Shown here: piece by piece, positions 8,862 through 17,154 of the stretch
Layout: each line of letters opens with the position of its first letter
Numbering within the stretch: the first letter of the stretch is position 1
NCBI GenBank assembly: GCA_947259365.1
Contig: CAMYMC010000005.1
Coordinates: forward strand, 30,180 to 94,179
Reading direction: 5' to 3'
DNA: 64,000 nucleotides
DNA from: an uncultured Acidimicrobiaceae bacterium
GTDB taxonomy: Bacteria > Actinomycetota > Acidimicrobiia > Spongiisociales > UBA5794
Notes under the pieces: generated by a model
Seen by the model: the letters and a program-made list of their open reading frames with translations, nothing else
Told to the model about the DNA's origin: nothing
Databases searched by the model: none
Translations under genes and position numbers: made by a program

Positions 8862-9785
8862 GTGACCGCCCGCACCGACATCGACCCGGAGCACGTCGTT
8901 CTCATCGAGCCCGTCCCCGGCTCCGGGATCCCGGTCCATCTCATGTACGTCGAGACGATGGATGGGCTCTATGCCCCGATCGGGCTCAGGAAGCCGCAGG
9001 GCGACGGGCCGTTCCCCATCGTCCTCCTCACCTCCGGCAACGGTGGAGGGGGAATGGCCTGGATACGCGACGCCGTCGCCAACCGCGGCCTCGTCATGGA
9101 ACGACTCCTCGATGCCGGTTACGCATGTGCCTGGCTGCGATACCGGACCGAAGTCGAGCTCGGTTACCACAACGGCGGACGGCTCGTCCGGGACATCCGG
9201 CAGGGGCGGGGGCTGTTCAACCGTTCCCCTCTGGAGTACGAGGACGAGATCTCGATCATCGAGGACGTCAAGACGCTGCCGTTCGTCGACGGCGACCGGG
9301 TCGGGCTCGTCGGGATGAGCCACGGCGGCGAGATGGTGCTGAAGATCACCTCGGAGTATCACGGAGCCGCCGTCGGGGTCGCCAGCGAGCCCGCCGCCCA
9401 CGAGTTCCTCGCCTTGACGCCGGACGAGACGGCGACCGTCAACGAGGAGACCCGACTGCGGAACATCGAGAACATGCAGATGTTGGAGGTCGACAAGGTG
9501 CGGGGCCGGATCGACACCGCAATGGCCTCCGAGCGCATCGCGACCATCGAGACCCCGATCCTCGTCATGGGCCGCGAGACGGACCACCTCCAGGGGATCT
9601 TCCGGACCTCCTACGAGCTGCTCGCCGAGGCGGGAAAGGACGTGGAGTGGGTGTCCTACGACCACCCCCTCCACGGCTACATCTACCCGATGCGCGGCGA
9701 TGACGGCGAGTACGAGGTCGACGCCGTCCAGGAGACGGCGATCGCAGGTGTCATCGCCTATCTCGACCGTTACCTGAAGCCCTGA
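8862..9785 (+). CDS. Alpha/beta hydrolase (dienelactone-hydrolase/acylaminopeptidase-like)
   Basis: Serine hydrolase fold, 307 residues. The nucleophile elbow is GMSHGG (Ser near residue 150), an acid candidate is the Asp in RETDHLQG, and the catalytic His is in DHPLHGY near the C terminus. There is no signal peptide, so it should be cytoplasmic. I chose GTG at 8862 because AGGGAG precedes it and a TATCGT box at 8823-8828 would give a leader of about 27 nt; a GTG eight codons upstream is in frame. The substrate is not deducible. It lies just upstream of the tandem Fe-S pair. Confidence 0.82.
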   Translation: MTARTDIDPEHVVLIEPVPGSGIPVHLMYVETMDGLYAPIGLRKPQGDGPFPIVLLTSGNGGGGMAWIRDAVANRGLVMERLLDAGYACAWLRYRTEVELGYHNGGRLVRDIRQGRGLFNRSPLEYEDEISIIEDVKTLPFVDGDRVGLVGMSHGGEMVLKITSEYHGAAVGVASEPAAHEFLALTPDETATVNEETRLRNIENMQMLEVDKVRGRIDTAMASERIATIETPILVMGRETDHLQGIFRTSYELLAEAGKDVEWVSYDHPLHGYIYPMRGDDGEYEVDAVQETAIAGVIAYLDRYLKP

Positions 9786-9833
9786 CCTACTGGTCGGGGG
9801 CAAGACGCTTCGACAAGGCGCAGCGCGTTCACC

Positions 9834-9839
9834 TACCGT
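9834..9839 (+). promoter_or_regulatory. TACCGT -10-like box, leaderless start
   Basis: The box ends 6 nt before the ATG at 9846, and no Shine-Dalgarno lies between. Transcription is expected to begin at the start codon itself. Confidence 0.5.
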
Positions 9840-9845
9840 GCCCGG

Positions 9846-10742
9846 ATGGAAGCCAGCTCCCCGGCCGGCCTCGACGTGACGGACGTGGCGGCCCGAGCGC
9901 GAGCCACCGACGAGATCAAGCACGTCGGCCTCTCCGGCGGCGCATTGGTCGTCGGGGTCACCGCCGCTTCGGCCTTCAACGAGTTCGTGCCGCCGGGGCA
10001 CCGGCCCACCGACTTCCTCCCCGGGGCGGAGAGCGTGGTCGTCGCCGGCTCCCCCGGGCCTGCAAACGCGGCGTGGCGGAGCCCCAACCGGCGGGTCATG
10101 GAGATCGCCGGCTACGACTTCCGTGAGAACGTGGCCTCGATCGTCATGGCCGAGCACATCGAGGCGACGTACGGCTACCGGGCGATCCAGGGGCCGACCC
10201 TGCCGACGTCGGGTCAGCACCCCCCGCTGAGCATGATGCTCGCCGCGGTGCTCGCCGGGCTCGGCACCCGTTCCATCGCCGCCAACATCGTCCTCAACCC
10301 GACCTACGGCCTCCTCTACTACGCCGCCGCGGTCACCACGATGCCGCTGGAGCCCGACCATGTGCTCGAGGAGAACGTGTGCCCGGCCCGGTCGTGTGTG
10401 CGGCTCTACGAGCAGGAGGGGAGGACCCCGTGCATGGCGGTCTGCCCCGCAGACGAGGGCGGCTGCATCGATGCGACGATCGAGGACGGGCGCATCGTGC
10501 ACTCGTACTTCAACCGGGAGCGGTGCTCGACGAGGGCGATGAACTTCGGAATCAGGGGCCACATCAAGCAGCTCGAGATCCTCATGGACACCGATGACGC
10601 CGACGAGCGCCACGACCTCGTCTACTCCGACGACTTCCGCCGCAACCTCGCCGCCATCGGGAGGTACAAGGAGAGCGTCGCCCAGTGCTTCGAGTGCATG
10701 CGGGTCTGCCCGGTCGGGAGGTACAGGAGGAAGCTGAAGTGA
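9846..10742 (+). CDS. QueG/reductive-dehalogenase-like iron-sulfur protein, copy 1
   Basis: 298-residue soluble protein. The middle matches the QueG/RdhA pattern (AGLGTRSIAANIVLNPTYG, then a hydrophobic strand and TTMPLEP). It is followed by Cys-rich segments CPARSC, CMAVCPADEGGC and, at the C terminus, C-x2-C-x3-CP (CFECMRVCPVG). These should bind one or two [4Fe-4S] clusters. True reductive dehalogenases have a Tat signal and two full ferredoxin motifs, absent here, and QueG proper is longer with different spacing. The reaction is therefore unknown; a reductase role is inference. It is the first of two tandem paralogues, with GTGA overlap to the next. Confidence 0.75.
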   Translation: MEASSPAGLDVTDVAARARATDEIKHVGLSGGALVVGVTAASAFNEFVPPGHRPTDFLPGAESVVVAGSPGPANAAWRSPNRRVMEIAGYDFRENVASIVMAEHIEATYGYRAIQGPTLPTSGQHPPLSMMLAAVLAGLGTRSIAANIVLNPTYGLLYYAAAVTTMPLEPDHVLEENVCPARSCVRLYEQEGRTPCMAVCPADEGGCIDATIEDGRIVHSYFNRERCSTRAMNFGIRGHIKQLEILMDTDDADERHDLVYSDDFRRNLAAIGRYKESVAQCFECMRVCPVGRYRRKLK

Positions 10743-11602
10743 GCGGGGACGAGTTCGACACGGTCGCCGTCAAGGCTGCGATCCTCGATCTCGCCCTGAA
10801 ACGGGGAGCGCTGGCGGCGGGTGTCGGTGATCCGGCCCTCCTCGAGGACGCAGCGCCCGGTCAGCGACCTACCGACGTGCTACCCGGGACGAAGGCGCTC
10901 ATCGTCCTGGGAGGCTCGGCTCCGAGGGCGGGCGAATGGCACAGCCCGCGCCCCGAGCTCATGGAGACGGTGGGGACGGCCGACCGGATGAACACGCTCG
11001 GCAACTCCATCGCCCGCCACATCGAGACGACGTACGGGTACTACGCGCTCAACGTGCCGACCGCGACCGACCACGCCGACAAGGCGTTCCTCGATTTCAC
11101 CGAGGCGGCCGTGGCCGCCGGAGTGGGGGCGAGAAGCCTCGCCGGCCCGGCGCTACACCCGGTCCACGGCTTCATGTACCTCGCAGTGATCCTCACCTCG
11201 CTTCCGCTTCCCCCGGACACCCCGATCGCGGACCCGGTGTGCCCGGCGCCTTCGTGCGTGGAGATGTGGGACTCGGTCGGCACGACGCCGTGTCTGTCGA
11301 CCTGTCCCATCGACGCCGGTGGCTGCCTCGGCGGCGAGCTCTCCGGGGGCCGCGTCGTCTCACGGAGATACGACAGAGACCGGTGCGAGCGCAGGGTGTA
11401 CCACTACTGGGTGCCCGGATACCAGGCGGCGCTGGAGCGGGCTCTCAACGAGGACGACCCGGACCGGCGCAAGATGGTGCTCTACGGCAGCTTCTTCACG
11501 CGGACGATGTGGTCGATCACGTACTCGAACGTCTCCCAGGGCCAGTGCTTCGAATGCATGCGGGTGTGCCCGGTGGGGTCCGAGGAGAGGGCACTGCTTT
11601 GA
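10739..11602 (+). CDS. QueG/reductive-dehalogenase-like iron-sulfur protein, copy 2
   Basis: Paralogue of the preceding gene along its whole length. Shared features include PGQRPTDVLPG near residue 40, HIETTYGYYAL, AGVGARSLAGPALHPVHGF, the Cys groups CPAPSC, CLSTCPIDAGGC, and the C-terminal CFECMRVCPVG. The GTG start overlaps the upstream stop by 4 nt; the open frame extends further upstream but only as a shadow. Two coupled paralogues suggest a heterodimer with Fe-S clusters in each half. The substrate and electron donor are unknown. Confidence 0.75.
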   Translation: MSGDEFDTVAVKAAILDLALKRGALAAGVGDPALLEDAAPGQRPTDVLPGTKALIVLGGSAPRAGEWHSPRPELMETVGTADRMNTLGNSIARHIETTYGYYALNVPTATDHADKAFLDFTEAAVAAGVGARSLAGPALHPVHGFMYLAVILTSLPLPPDTPIADPVCPAPSCVEMWDSVGTTPCLSTCPIDAGGCLGGELSGGRVVSRRYDRDRCERRVYHYWVPGYQAALERALNEDDPDRRKMVLYGSFFTRTMWSITYSNVSQGQCFECMRVCPVGSEERALL

Positions 11603-11961
11603 CCGAGCCATCCGGGCCTGCCGATCGCGGCGAGTTCGCCGGCTTCCACGTCGTCGACCCCGAGCTGTACGCCCGGCACCGCGACGAGGTGGTGCGGATG
11701 TCGACCTCCCACCAGGTCGACATCAACGAGTTCCTCCCCGGCGACGTTCGCAAGCGCGGACTGTCGGACGCCGAGATCGCCGAGCGCCTCGGTCTCGACG
11801 TTCGCGACGTCACCGAGATACGCGTCGTCGCCGAGCACGACGAGTACGGCATCGAGGAGTACGAGGCCTCCGCGAGGTTCAAAGACGCCGCAGCAGCGTC
11901 CTATGTCGAGCGCGGAGTCAGGAACCTCTATGAGGGCCGCCCCCCGCCGACGAGACGCTGA
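11599..11961 (+). CDS. Small protein of unknown function, TTG start
   Basis: About 120 residues, starting at a TTG that overlaps the stop of the Fe-S gene by 4 nt (TTGA), so probably the third gene of that operon. The middle (GLSDAEIAERLGLDVRDVTEIRVV) resembles a helix-turn-helix or a small helical interaction module. The N-terminal part has a charged helix (DPELYARHRDEVVRM). I recognise no family. Its coupling to the Fe-S pair suggests an accessory or partner protein. The stop codon is followed directly by decayed sequence. Confidence 0.6.
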   Translation: MTEPSGPADRGEFAGFHVVDPELYARHRDEVVRMSTSHQVDINEFLPGDVRKRGLSDAEIAERLGLDVRDVTEIRVVAEHDEYGIEEYEASARFKDAAAASYVERGVRNLYEGRPPPTRR

Positions 11962-12068
11962 GGGGACACGCGCCAGAGCGTCCACGTGTTGGGCATCGGC
12001 AGCGCGGTGCGCTCGTCGATTGCCTGGGCGGCGGGTGAACCGGGATCGGGCCACAGGAGGAAGCGCGA
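11928..12068 (-). pseudogene. Possible C-terminal remnant of a PPOX-like flavoprotein
   Basis: The minus-strand frame reads FLLWPDPGSPAAQAID and then NTWTLWRVSP before a TAG stop. This resembles the end of a pyridoxamine-phosphate-oxidase-like protein, but there is no N-terminal part and the match is from memory of the family only. It overlaps the 3' end of the small gene on the other strand. Confidence 0.22.
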
Positions 12069-12081
12069 TCTGCCGCCCCGG

Positions 12082-12224
12082 TCACCTCGACGAGGCGACG
12101 GGTCGGGCGAAGAGCTCGGGCTCGCTGACGCCGAGACTGTCCCCGACGCGCCCGATCATCACGAATGTCGTGATGAGGGCGGCGAGCTCGAGGAGCTGCC
12201 CGTCGTCCCAGTTCGCCTTGAGCG
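12082..12224 (-). pseudogene. C-terminal remnant of a carboxymuconolactone-decarboxylase-like protein
   Basis: The frame reads LKANWDDGQLLELAALITTF, then VMIGRVGDSLGVSEPELFA and a TGA stop, a typical AhpD/CMD-family C terminus. Upstream of about 12224 the homologous frame is lost; a short match (VGDDIWT) continues only in another frame, indicating a frameshift. No start codon or N-terminal domain remains. Confidence 0.6.
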
Positions 12225-12225
12225 G

Positions 12226-12432
12226 GTCCAGATGTCGTCGCCGACGCGCTGTCCCGGGCGGCCGGGGCGGGCGAGGTCGCCGACGAGGCGCTCGACGCCC
12301 GAGCCGACCTCCTCATCGGTCTCGTCCTCGGCCTCAACATCGCGGCGAGAGGGGGCGCATCCCGGGGGGAGGTCGACCGGCCTGCTGGCCGCGGCTCGTC
12401 ACCAGCTACAGGCCTGGCGGATCGAACCCTGA
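12226..12432 (+). pseudogene. C-terminal remnant of a TetR-family regulator, frameshifted
   Basis: The frame VVADALSRAAGAGEVADEA, then ADLLIGLVLGLNIAARGGAS, is a characteristic TetR ligand-domain C terminus. Near 12375 the match jumps frame to TGLLAAARHQLQAWRIEP and a stop. The DNA-binding N-terminal domain is absent. It begins almost exactly where the minus-strand CMD remnant loses its N-terminal half. Confidence 0.6.
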
Positions 12433-12435
12433 GCC

Positions 12436-12939
12436 TCAATCGGCCACGGCGGGGAGATGAGGCGAGCCGCGGTGGGCGTCGCGGACGCGTTCTGCGGTCT
12501 TCGCCGCGAACCGGCTGATCCGCTCCGGAGAGAACCCGAGTTGGCGCAACGCCGCGCCCGCGTCGAACACCTCCGTGTACTCGGCGATGAGCCCACCGTC
12601 GAGGACGAACCGGCTCATGCCCTCGAACACCACCCTGCGGCCTCTCGCGTCGGGCAGCGTCGATTCGTAGCTGAACGTGTACCGGGCGTAGCCGACGGAA
12701 CCGTCTGTGACCGGGTCCCGCATGTCCCAGACGAAGTCGACGGCGGCGCCGTGGAAGTGCTCGACGACCATCCGGGCGATGGCGGGACGTCCCCGGAAGG
12801 GCCCGTAGAACCCATCGTGGTAGACACCGTCCGCGGTGAACAATGAGGCGAGCAGCTCACCGTCACCGGTCTCAACCGCGGTGGCGAACTCGCCGGCGAG
12901 CGCCGCGAACCACCCCGGCCCATTTCCATCGCCGCCCAT
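12436..12939 (-). CDS. SnoaL/NTF2-like domain protein
   Basis: 167 residues with one cone-shaped NTF2-like domain: the N-terminal helix FAALAGEFATAVETGD, the strand and helix LFTADGVYHDGFYGPFRGRP, then IARMVVEHFHG and long antiparallel strands. Members include ketosteroid isomerases, limonene epoxide hydrolases and polyketide cyclases; the pocket residues do not allow a choice. The ATG at 12939 follows GAGGGG. It starts 8 nt after the stop of the acyl-CoA ligase and is probably co-transcribed with it. Confidence 0.8.
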   Translation of the reverse strand: MGGDGNGPGWFAALAGEFATAVETGDGELLASLFTADGVYHDGFYGPFRGRPAIARMVVEHFHGAAVDFVWDMRDPVTDGSVGYARYTFSYESTLPDARGRRVVFEGMSRFVLDGGLIAEYTEVFDAGAALRQLGFSPERISRFAAKTAERVRDAHRGSPHLPAVAD

Positions 12940-12947
12940 GTGACCCC

Positions 12948-14567
12948 TCAATCTTCGAGCACCATCTCCGCGTACCGGTCCCGCAGGACCTTCTTGTCGA
13001 ACTTGCCCGTTCCCGTCTTGGGGATCTCGTCGATGAAGACGATCTCATCGGGCAGCCACCACTTGACGACCCGGTGGCCGAGGTGCTCGAGAAGCTCCTC
13101 CTTCGTCGTCTCCACGCCGGGCCGGAGAACGACGGCGGCGAGCGGACGTTCTTGCCACTTGACGTGTTTGACGGCGACGACGGCCGCCTCCGCTACTGCC
13201 GGGTGGGCGGCGAGCTCACGCTCGAGGTCGAGCGACGAGATCCACTCTCCGCCGGACTTGATGACGTCCTTCGCCCTGTCGGTGATCCGGATGAATCCAT
13301 CCGGATCGATGGTGCAGACGTCACCGGTTCGCATCCAGCCCTCGCTGAACGTCTGCGGGGTGCGGGGGTCGTCGAGGTATTCGGCGGCGATCCACGGGCC
13401 GCGGATCAGCAGCTCACCGAACGCCTCCCCGTCGTGGGGCAACTCCTCGCCGGCCTCGTCGACGATCTTCACCTCGAGTCCCGGGATCGTCCGCCCCGCC
13501 GTCTCGAGGTAATCGAGCTGTCGCTCGAATTCCCAGTCCTCCATGTGCGGCGCGAGGAGCGCCATGGAGGCGACCGGGTTCGTCTCGGTCATTCCCCATC
13601 CCTGCACGACGCGGATCCCGACGTTGCGCCCGTACCAGTCGATCATCGCCCGTGGCACCGCCGAACCGCCGCAGAGGAAGGCCCGGATCGAGGAGATGTC
13701 GAGGTCGGGGTGGTCCATGAGATGCTGCTGGATGCCGCCCCACACGGTGGGGACCCCGGCCGAGAACGTCACCTGCTCGGCGGCGAACAGGTCGATGAGA
13801 CCCTGCGCGGAGAGGTCCGGGCCCGGATAGGTGAGCTTGGCGCCCCTCGTCACCGCCATGAACGGGAAGCCCCAGGCCGCGGCGTGGAACATCGGCACGA
13901 CGGGGAGGACGTTGTCGATGGCCGCGATCGGGAAGTTGGCGAGGTTGGAGAGGGTGTGGAGGTAGGTCGAGCGCTGGGTGTAGGCGACACCCTTGGGGTT
14001 GCCGGTCGTCCCCGAGGTGTAGCAGTACATCATCGGCGATCGCTCGTCGAGGAGGGGCCACGACCCCCAAGGCTCGGCGTCGGCGATGAGGTCCTCGTAG
14101 GCGATCGTGTTGGGGAGCGACGTGTCGCCGGCGTCTGCGCCCATGACGACGAAGCGCGTCACCGTGTCGAGTCCGTCGGCGAACCGCTCGACGAGGGGGA
14201 CGAGGTCGGGATCGATGAAGATCACCTGGTCTCGGGCATGGTTGACGATGTAGGCCAGCTGGTCAGGGAACAGCCGGATGTTGAGGGTGTGGCACACCAC
14301 GCCGGTATTGGCCGTCGCCCAGTAGAGCTCGTGGTGGCGCAGGTTGTTCCACGCGAACGTCCCGATGACGTCGCCGGGTGAGAGCCCGAGCTTCGTCTTC
14401 ATCGCCGTGGCCAGACGACGGATCCTGGCATCGGTCTCTGCGTAGGTGGCCCTCACGATGGACCGGTCGAACTCGACCGACACGACTTCCTGGCCCGGGT
14501 GATGGCTCACGGCGTGCTGGTAGAGGGTCGACAGCAGCAGGGGGAAGTCGTCCATCATGTGCGGCAT
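12948..14567 (-). CDS. Long/medium-chain fatty-acid--CoA ligase (AMP-binding)
   Basis: ANL-superfamily ligase that activates a carboxylic acid with ATP and CoA. Core motifs are in order: P-loop [28 protein letters not shown], the A5 motif [12 protein letters not shown], the A7 motif [16 protein letters not shown], the hinge region [15 protein letters not shown], and the catalytic Lys in [10 protein letters not shown]. Length (539 aa) fits FadD-like enzymes; [19 protein letters not shown] is typical of the medium/long-chain clade common in actinobacteria. AGGAGG precedes the ATG at 14567. The exact acyl substrate is unknown. Confidence 0.92.
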   Translation of the reverse strand: MPHMMDDFPLLLSTLYQHAVSHHPGQEVVSVEFDRSIVRATYAETDARIRRLATAMKTKLGLSPGDVIGTFAWNNLRHHELYWATANTGVVCHTLNIRLFPDQLAYIVNHARDQVIFIDPDLVPLVERFADGLDTVTRFVVMGADAGDTSLPNTIAYEDLIADAEPWGSWPLLDERSPMMYCYTSGTTGNPKGVAYTQRSTYLHTLSNLANFPIAAIDNVLPVVPMFHAAAWGFPFMAVTRGAKLTYPGPDLSAQGLIDLFAAEQVTFSAGVPTVWGGIQQHLMDHPDLDISSIRAFLCGGSAVPRAMIDWYGRNVGIRVVQGWGMTETNPVASMALLAPHMEDWEFERQLDYLETAGRTIPGLEVKIVDEAGEELPHDGEAFGELLIRGPWIAAEYLDDPRTPQTFSEGWMRTGDVCTIDPDGFIRITDRAKDVIKSGGEWISSLDLERELAAHPAVAEAAVVAVKHVKWQERPLAAVVLRPGVETTKEELLEHLGHRVVKWWLPDEIVFIDEIPKTGTGKFDKKVLRDRYAEMVLED

Positions 14568-14659
14568 CGGTGTCCTCCTCTCGCACGGCCTCAAGGTAAC
14601 GGGACTCGCGGTGCTCTGCAGGTGGTTCTTCCCGGGGGCGGGGCTGCGGTCGCCGCTCG

Positions 14660-14665
14660 TAGACT
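14660..14665 (+). promoter_or_regulatory. TAGACT -10-like box, leaderless start
   Basis: Six nt separate this box from the GTG at 14672, and no ribosome-binding site is present. Confidence 0.5.
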
Positions 14666-14671
14666 CGCGCC

Positions 14672-14962
14672 GTGGTCATCGAGTTCCTGACCTTCGCCGT
14701 CGATCTCGCCGACCAGGAGGATTGGCTCGCCGTCGAGGAAGGCGAGTGGAGCCGCTTCCTCGAGACGCGGCCCGGCTTCGTCCGCAAGGAGATGTGGCGC
14801 AGTCGCGACGACCCTGACACCGTCCATGCGGTGATCTGGTGGGACAGCGTCGAGTCGTGGAAGGCCATCACGCCCGACGAGGTGCGGGCGGTCGACGAGC
14901 GCATGGGTCGCTGGCTCAGGGAGCCAACGTGCCGCAGCTACGACGTCGTCCGCGAGACCTGA
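14672..14962 (+). CDS. TIGR03792-type ABM-like small protein
   Basis: 96-residue protein that aligns along its length with the TIGR03792 family as I remember it: start VIEFLTFAV, then FLETRPGFVRKEMW, VIWWDSVESWKAI and the closing Tyr-containing strand. The fold is expected to be a ferredoxin-like dimeric alpha-beta barrel, related to antibiotic-biosynthesis monooxygenases, but no enzyme activity is established for this family. It is monocistronic, with a TAGACT box 6 nt before its GTG. Confidence 0.75.
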   Translation: MVIEFLTFAVDLADQEDWLAVEEGEWSRFLETRPGFVRKEMWRSRDDPDTVHAVIWWDSVESWKAITPDEVRAVDERMGRWLREPTCRSYDVVRET

Positions 14963-14977
14963 GACGACCCCAGGCCC

Positions 14978-15105
14978 TCAATCCTGGCCGTGCTCGAACA
15001 GGGTGAGCTGCATCCCGTCCGGGGCGCGCACCCGGGCGCTGCGGCTCCCCCACGGCGTGGCGAGAGGGCCACCGAGGTGCTGGGCGCCGGTTTCGGTCAC
15101 CAACG
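14978..15105 (-). pseudogene. C-terminal remnant of a VOC/glyoxalase protein
   Basis: The frame reads SLVTETGAQHLGGPLATPWG, then SARVRAPDGMQLTLFE and a stop, a textbook VOC second half (PWG...DPDG...LFE pattern with DPDG as APDG). The first half is missing. Confidence 0.6.
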
Positions 15106-15115
15106 ATGAGCCCGA

Positions 15116-15249
15116 GGCCGTCCGTGGGCGCCACGGAACTTCACGACGATGGACCCCGACGGGAACGGTGTCGCGGTCTGCGAGTTCGTCGGGGCCGGAA
15201 TGCCGACACGCCGGGTGCCCCACAGGCGGGGTCCCGGTACAGTGACCCG
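15116..15249 (+). pseudogene. C-terminal remnant of a second VOC/glyoxalase protein
   Basis: PWAPRNFTTMDPDGNGVAV followed by CEFV is the end of a VOC domain. The frame stays open to a TGA at 15298 inside the next gene. It starts within about 15 nt of the point where the minus-strand VOC remnant loses homology. Confidence 0.55.
15238..15243 (+). promoter_or_regulatory. TACAGT -10-like box, leaderless start
   Basis: The box ends 6 nt before GTG 15250 and so selects that start for the MFS gene. It lies inside the tail of the VOC remnant. Confidence 0.5.
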
Positions 15250-16722
15250 GTGGCGGCCGCCGATCCATCGATCCTCTCGAGACGGTGGCTGCCGCTGACG
15301 AGCTCCGTCGTAGCCACGATCTCTCTCACCGCGTTCAACATCCTCGCCGTCGTAGCTGCGCTGCCCCAGATCACCGCCGAGCTCGGCGACGTTTCGCTGC
15401 TGAGCTGGGTGATCACCGGCTTTCTCGTCACCTCGACGCTGGCGACGATGGTCGCGGGCCCGGCGATGGATGCGTTCGGCGTGAGCGCGACGTTCCGGGC
15501 GACGATGGTGTTCTTCCTCATCGGCAGCGCCGCTTGCGCTGCCGCTCCCTCCATGCTCGCCCTGGTTGTGTTCCGTGGGGTCCAGGGGGTCGGCGCCGGT
15601 CTCGCTTTCGCCGTGGCCACGGCCGCGATCGGGATCGCGTATCCGGAGCGTCTCCGTCCCCGCGCCCTCGCAGCGATCTCGGTCGCGTGGGGGGTCATGG
15701 CGCTTGGGGGACCGACGCTGGCGGCGCTGTTCGTTGCCACCACGGGTTGGCGCGGCATCTTCCTCATCAACATCCCGATCGCGATCGGAGCCGGCGCGCT
15801 GGGATGGTCGCGCATGCCGCCGCGAGCCACGGATGCGGGGCGAGGCTTCGAGGTCGGCGCCTGGGGGGTGGCGATCCTCGGCGCGTTCACCGTCGTGAGC
15901 CTCGTCGGGTTCTCCGACGCCTCGGTCGTGTCAGGCGTTGCGGTCGTCGTCGCCGCACTGCTCGGCGCCGGGTACTGGGTGTACACGCGGCGGGCACCGT
16001 CCCCCGTGATCGAACGGCGGTATTTCGCCCGGCACCCGATTGGGACGACGAACCTCGCCTTCGGGTTGGCCTTCGGAGCGGCGCTCGGCATCGACGCGTA
16101 TCTGCCCATCTACGTCAAGGCGGGCCTGGGGTACTCCGTCGTGATTGCCGCGTTCTCGGTGGCGTTCCTCACGCTGGGGTGGACGACGGCGTCGCTGGCG
16201 ATGAGCCGTCTCCTCGACCGCTACTCGGAGACCCCGACCGCGCTCGTCGGGTTCGGGCTCCTCATTCCGGCGATCGGCGTCGGTCTCGCCGTCTACGACG
16301 CGAACACACCGATCGCCGTTGTACTCGCCGTCGCCTTCGTCCTCGGCCTGGGCGTCGGGACGCTTGCGATGTCGCTGCTGAACCTGCTGTACGTCGTGGC
16401 CGAGCCGACCGAGGTCGGCCGGGCCACCGCCGCCCACCAGTACCTACGAGGACTCTTCCAGACCTATGCCGCGGCCATGGTCGGGACGATCATGCTGCTC
16501 GTCGTCTCCGACCGGCTCGGTGACGTGGAGGCGGTACGGGAACTGCTCACCGGCGAGGTCACCTCCGGCGACGCTGCGACCCGAGACGCGGTCGCCGCAG
16601 GATTCAGGCTGGGCCACGCCGTTCCACTCGTGCTCAGTGTGATCGGGCTGGTCGCCGGGCTGCGGCTGTGGCGGCGCATGGGCCAGCCGTGGCGGCGCAA
16701 GGAGGAGAGCGTCGCGCCCTGA
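15250..16722 (+). CDS. MFS transporter, DHA2/EmrB-like
   Basis: 490-residue polytopic membrane protein with about 14 hydrophobic helices, expected for proton-driven drug efflux (DHA2). Characteristic stretches are LPQITAELGD after the first helix, WVITGFLVTSTLATMVAGPA, and FRGVQGVGAGLAFAVATAAI (motif C-like Gly pattern), plus an amphipathic C-terminal tail RRMGQPWRRKEE. The start at 15250 is chosen from the TAnnnT box 6 nt upstream. The frame is open a further 48 codons upstream, but that part is antisense or remnant sequence. The substrate is unknown. Confidence 0.85.
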   Translation: MAAADPSILSRRWLPLTSSVVATISLTAFNILAVVAALPQITAELGDVSLLSWVITGFLVTSTLATMVAGPAMDAFGVSATFRATMVFFLIGSAACAAAPSMLALVVFRGVQGVGAGLAFAVATAAIGIAYPERLRPRALAAISVAWGVMALGGPTLAALFVATTGWRGIFLINIPIAIGAGALGWSRMPPRATDAGRGFEVGAWGVAILGAFTVVSLVGFSDASVVSGVAVVVAALLGAGYWVYTRRAPSPVIERRYFARHPIGTTNLAFGLAFGAALGIDAYLPIYVKAGLGYSVVIAAFSVAFLTLGWTTASLAMSRLLDRYSETPTALVGFGLLIPAIGVGLAVYDANTPIAVVLAVAFVLGLGVGTLAMSLLNLLYVVAEPTEVGRATAAHQYLRGLFQTYAAAMVGTIMLLVVSDRLGDVEAVRELLTGEVTSGDAATRDAVAAGFRLGHAVPLVLSVIGLVAGLRLWRRMGQPWRRKEESVAP

Positions 16723-16732
16723 AGCGGGTGCG

Positions 16733-17045
16733 TCAGCCGACGACGCCAGGGCGGACCTCGCGGGCCAGGGTCTCGATCGCAGCGGTCGAGTCGGGCCCGA
16801 ACGTGTACCGGGCGAGCGCCACGTCGAGGCCGGCGTCGGCGAACGCACCGGGACCGCCGCGGTAGAGACAGGAGGCGAGCACCGTCCGGACGGCGTCGCG
16901 GGCCGCCCTTCGATCCGGGCCGACCGAGGTGAGGAGGTCGGCGGCGACGAGCAGACCGCGCGGGTCCCGTCCCGCCCGGCCGGCGCCAATGTGCTCGTGG
17001 GCCTATCACACGCACCTCGGGCTCGTGAACGCCCCCAGCTGGACC
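16733..17045 (-). pseudogene. C-terminal remnant of an LLM flavin oxidoreductase
   Basis: The frame open from 17002 to the stop reads HIGAGRAGRDPRGLLVAADL, then TSVGPDRRAARDAV and ARYTFGPDS, the usual C-terminal third of a luciferase-like monooxygenase. Two consecutive in-frame stops (17003-17008) cut it off; just upstream QLGAFTSPRCV may belong to the same gene. It lies directly downstream of the 17.1-22.9 kb operon. Confidence 0.6.
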
Positions 17046-17154
17046 CGCCAGCCACCTCTTCCGCCGCCTCGTCATGCGGGTGCTGACCGCGCCGACGTCG
17101 AGGGCATCAAGCGGCCACGCGTAGCTCGGCTCGCCTCCTGAGCGGGCCGTCCGG

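Noticed and set aside
8745..10613. Minus-strand open frame opposite the hydrolase and first Fe-S gene
   Set aside because: Shadow of well-supported plus-strand genes; only its last 114 codons (8400-8744) look like a protein.
12843..14381. Plus-strand frame of about 512 codons opposite the acyl-CoA ligase
   Set aside because: Antisense shadow rich in Arg, Asp and Gly; all ligase motifs are on the minus strand.
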